From Phanerochaete sordida (Eukaryota > Basidiomycota > Agaricomycetes > Polyporales > Phanerochaetaceae): a stretch of DNA of 64,000 bases. Below, one piece after another: positions 60,840-64,000 of the stretch (position 1 is the stretch's first letter; every line of letters starts with the position of its first letter). The stretch lies in contig BPQB01000083.1 of NCBI GenBank assembly GCA_019973155.2, positions 62,001 through 126,000 on the forward strand, read 5' to 3'. A program made the translations under genes and the position numbers. The notes beneath the pieces were generated by a model. The model had not been told where the DNA came from and did not search any database. It saw only the letters and a program-made list of their open reading frames with translations.

Positions 60840-61355
60840 TTGTTCACTAACCGGCAGCGTTTGACCAGCGAGAAGCTGTCTGGAAACATATCCCTCGCGA
60901 CAATGGCCTTGGCCTCTCCCTCCTCGCACCACGGAGCGCCACGAGCGGGCATATCCTGACCCAGCGCGTCGCCGGCCGCGACCCGTTCGCACCACTCTGC
61001 GTCCTCCTCGCGCTCATCGGCACGTACGGCCTCGTCACGCTGGTGCTAGGCGTCTTGGCAGTGGCAGCCCTCACTTTCTCGCGCGAGGTTATCGTGCTCG
61101 ACGAGGCGGGCGCCGGCAATAAGACGGCAGACCGAGGCCGAGCTCGTGCAGATAACTTACGCCTCACGAACCCGCTCGTGCACGTCGCGGAGCGCTTTGC
61201 AGAACCTGAGCGACAGGGCGCGCCCTTCGAGATGTCGGCACTGGAGATGTTCAGGAAGCATCCACGGTCCGAGCGAGTACACATCCACAGTTCGGCCACG
61301 GCGTCGGACACAGGGCAGGAGGGATTAGGGCTCTTCATGCGGCGGAAGGTGTTGG
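60840..61355 (+). pseudogene. 5'-truncated third copy of the large membrane protein
   Basis: Only the last quarter of the gene family seen at 27 and 35 kb. First trace: EKLSGNISLATMALASP, matching SILSGNMSYAMLALASP of copy 2; this frame then stops (TGA at about 60957). In the next frame come ILTQRVAGRDPFAPLCVLLA, LIGTYGLVTLVLGVLAVAAL and, after a pair of compensating indels around 61115-61155 (in a second frame QTEAELVQ, then back to LRLTNPLVHVAERFAEPERQ), GAPFEMSALEMFRKHPRSER and the end EGLGLFMRRK. Further on, the frame runs to 61597 without family similarity. Frameshifts and the missing first 1.7 kb show it is dead. It is on +, divergent from F-box 3. Confidence 0.82.
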
Positions 61356-61626
61356 ACTGTGATGTAAAATCGCGATATGGTCAGACAGGTAGACACAGAG
61401 AAGGAGTTGAGCTCATGGTAGGCGATGATTTTATTGAAGATCACTTATACTTCAGTAGATCATTCGCGGCCGTAACGCTAAGGAAGGACGACTGCACTTC
61501 ACCACTCAATTGGGAAGGGACAGCGACTGCGGAGATCGCATTCATGACGGCGCGCCAGGTCGAGGTGGACTTCGGGTGCTTTCGTGGTTTCCGTTGACCT
61601 GCTTTCTCTCGGAAGGAGTCCCAGAC

Positions 61627-62610
61627 TCAACGAAAATATTTCCGAGACTCGTGCAGCTGTTGTATCCAATGCTGCAAGTCGAGCGCGGAGCAAACGGCTC
61701 CAAAGTTCCGAACCATGTCGAGTGGATGATGAGATGCCCAAATGCACCACGCCCTGAGGGCTCGCATGCGCGTCACATGGGCAGGAGGCAGCTCTAGATG
61801 AACAACGTCTTCAAAAACGCAACTGAATGCTAGGGAATAGCTCGCCATACCGATTACGCGTAGCCAGTATTGGTCGTCAATCAGCAGACGTACACCCAAA
61901 GGTGACAGCTTCCCAGAGTCAGTTTGCTCGGCGAGTTTATGACGCTTGGAGTCCACGGGCTAAGTGCTGGTCAGAAGAGTTTCCTGCGGCGCAGATATGA
62001 ACACTCACATAACAATTCTTCAAGTTCCAAAGCCGCTTCAGTTTCGCCAAATCCAAGCTGCCGTCTGGATCGAGACGAACAAAAGCCATGAGAGACGAGT
62101 CTTGATATATGCGGTCTAAGCTGCGATATAATTTGACATACACACAGCTGAATATCATGAGTCTACGGTCAAGCACCACAAAAAGTCTGCGTACCCATGA
62201 GGCGGCTGGTCGTCGACACCAAGGTAGCGCTCCCTCACAGTGCCGATGCCAGTTTGGACTAACACAAACCTCGGTACTGTGCGGCCCTCTAAGAGAGAGC
62301 GGGCCTCGACGGCGAGTTCATCTGGTGTACGGATAAAGAGGTATGGAATATGCTGAATGGTGAGCACCATTTCCTGGATCCCGACATGCGCGACAGAGGC
62401 GGACTTCTTCAAGAGGAGGTAGAGCAAATAGATGCCGTATCCGACAAGGATACACAGAAAGACAGCCAGGCGTACCAGCCCTACGAAGCTTCCAAGCAGA
62501 AGGATATGAGGCTTGAGGAATATGACTGGTCTTGGATGGCAAAAATCGTGCCATGCGTCGAGGAGGTAGACCTGCACGGCCGCAACTTTGGAACGTTGGG
62601 TTTTGGGCAT
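61627..62610 (-). CDS. unrecognised protein with N-terminal membrane helices
   Basis: Three exons join in frame. Exon 1 (ATG 62610, MPKTQRSKVAAVQVYLLDAW) has one long or two short helices (HILLLGSFVGLVRLAVFLCI, LVGYGIYLLYLLL) and then EMVLTIQHIPYLFIRTPDEL and VPRFVLVQTGIGTVRERYLG. A 47-nt intron joins HG to CVYVKLYRSLDRIYQDSSLM, AFVRLDPDGSLDLAKLKRLW and NLKNCY. A second intron joins to PVDSKRHKLAEQTDSG and PLGVRLLIDDQYWLRVIGMA, ending LHESRKYFR with stop at 61627. About 270 residues. No family recognised; the consistent splice sites and unbroken frames argue for a real gene. It lies next to the truncated membrane-protein copy. Confidence 0.55.
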
Positions 62611-62959
62611 GATGCAGGCTCTGAGATAGCGGCGTGATAGAAATGCTCCTTTTGTCCATCCTCCAGATGTTATAACAGAGTTGAGGAGCGAAAGCGTCGT
62701 TGGGCGAAGTAGAGTCGCTACGAAGGGTACAACGTCGCCAAGCGCAGCCTCTCGGGGCTCGAATTCATGCTGCGAGAGCTGCCAGTGCCAGTGATCAAGG
62801 GAGACAAGACAACAAAAGTGGTGCGGCGACCAACTTCCGTGGTGGTGGTTGGAGAACAAGGTGGTCAGAGCGCTGCAAGCGCGTTGTACGCAACTTCAAC
62901 CACGACCCCCACCACGCTTGTGTCGTCACTGCCTCGTTTCCTCCTTCTTCCTACCGCCG

Positions 62960-63780
62960 GATGCCATGGAGGGCCGTCAACGCGAGGTCTTTGTGAACGT
63001 GCCTGTGCACAGAAGCGTGCCTGAGACGTGTTTTGAGGTGCATGGTAACGTCGACCACGCCCAGACCGGCTCTGCTGAATATGACGGTGCGCTCTGCAGG
63101 AGACTCGCATACGCGACTACATCACCGCGTACCAGACGACCGGCCAGCCACCACAGCCTATACCCGCCGAACCTGTGGACCTCGCCGAGCGGGCACGCTT
63201 GGGCCTGCCACCGCCATGGGTGCCGTACTCTGAAGTGAATGGGATGCCGGTTCCGCTCGATAAGCAGACCATGCAGAGCATACAGAATATACAGAACACA
63301 AAGAGCACGCAGAGCCTACAGAACGGCAGCCCGCAACAGCCCATTACCGACCTGACTGGTCTTCCAGACGTGCAGGAATTTGCACCGACCGCAAGCCCAG
63401 ACGAGATAGGTCAGCCGCAATATATGCAGACTATAACGTGCCAACACGCGTTCAGCGCGTTTTCTCCAGAAGTACGCGAACCATCTGTTTCGCCTCTTCG
63501 ATGTGCTGATGAACTGTCAGGAACTTCGGTACCGGGCTTATTGGGTAGGGAAGAAATACGCACCGGAAGCTGTACAGAGTCCGTGACTGCTTCCGCGCGC
63601 ATATGTTGTCGGAAAGTTGACCTCGTCGCAGAAGCTGAGGCCGCGGCAGCTGCAGCTCCAGCAGCCACTCCTCCAACGTTCTCTTTCCGTACAACAGCCA
63701 CGCTGAACGGCGTGGGCGACACGTTCCAAAGCATAACATGTCAGCCGCCATACGCGGGGCACAGTTTCGAGGTACTTTAG
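62960..63780 (+). CDS. possible unrecognised protein, Gln/Ala-rich (uncertain)
   Basis: An open + frame ends at TAG 63778-63780. It can be read from about 63100 (RIRDYITAYQTTGQPPQPIP, then AERARLGLPPPWVPYSEVNG), passes a Gln/Asn-rich run (TMQSIQNIQNTKSTQSLQNG) and an Ala run (VAEAEAAAAAAPAATPP), and ends GHSFEVL. The ATG at 62966, which begins MEGRQREVFVNVPVHRSVPE, lies in a different frame and might be an earlier exon. A short near-repeat, QTITCQ and QSITCQ, occurs near the end. No domain recognised; exon structure unclear. Confidence 0.3.
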
Positions 63781-64000
63781 AGCTCTGCGCCGCCGTCGAA
63801 CTAAACTGATATCAGATGTTATATAGGAACTGCGGTTAGCGTGCTATCGAACGCGTCGCGAGCTGACTTCTGAGCAGATCAGTGCGGCTCGTGTGTTGTG
63901 AACTTGGGGCTACCGGGACTCGGCGACCACGAGCGCATCTATGTTATTGGTCATATTTTTGTTCTAGTTCGCGGGGCAGGAGGAGTATCTTGGAGTATCA

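Overview
The window is nuclear DNA of a filamentous basidiomycete, most likely an Agaricomycete and plausibly a polypore. The reasons are GC-rich genes on both strands, many short introns (about 45-60 nt, GTRNGY/YAG borders), no operons, a basidiomycete-style HET-domain gene, expanded F-box families and intron-rich multi-pass membrane proteins. The species cannot be fixed from sequence alone.

1-16 kb is mostly conserved housekeeping: a HET-domain gene cut by the left edge and broken by a one-base frameshift (3-1471, +), the Elongator subunit ELP1 (1577-6595, -), the rRNA-processing factor EFG1 (6945-8009, -), an unusual FAD-linked oxidase (8781-11577, +) and a PMR1/SPCA-type Ca2+/Mn2+ P-type ATPase (11753-15566, -). 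16-26 kb holds a Tuba-like DH-BAR-SH3 Rho/Cdc42 exchange factor (16796-19873, +), an aldo-keto reductase (21372-22520, +) and a multi-pass membrane protein with a long disordered tail (22978-25715, -).

27-40 kb is the accessory, rearranged part. Two paralogous large membrane/ectodomain proteins (27164-29423 and 35300-37517, both -) flank a short-chain dehydrogenase gene (30486-34087, -). That gene is split by a 2.6-kb transposon with 18-bp inverted ends and a perfect 8-bp target duplication, the pattern of the hAT superfamily. The transposon carries a decayed fragment of the pyrimidine gene URA2 (CPSase-ATCase) and is itself interrupted by a second hAT-like element of 963 bp with its own 8-bp target duplication. 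An F-box gene follows (38267-39739, +).

40-56 kb contains a bacterial-looking mannose-1-phosphate guanylyltransferase with an added N-terminal Ser/Pro-rich and helical extension (40563-42485, -), a 3.4-kb stretch with no convincing gene, an intron-rich multi-pass membrane protein (45863-47755, +), an unrecognised PPxY-containing protein (48297-49617, -), a lactonase-type beta-propeller (51340-52515, +), a C45/acyl-CoA:6-APA acyltransferase-like Ntn hydrolase (53010-54390, +) and a family III CoA-transferase (54459-56173, -).

56-64 kb has two more F-box paralogues (one frameshifted) and a 5'-truncated, decayed third copy of the large membrane protein preceded by degenerate TTAGGG-like repeats. 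The order and strand of these genes mirror the 35-40 kb block, which suggests an inverted duplication with a telomere-like scar at its broken end. Two unrecognised genes close the window. Exon borders were read by eye from GT/AG signals and protein continuity, so coordinates of multi-exon genes are outer limits.
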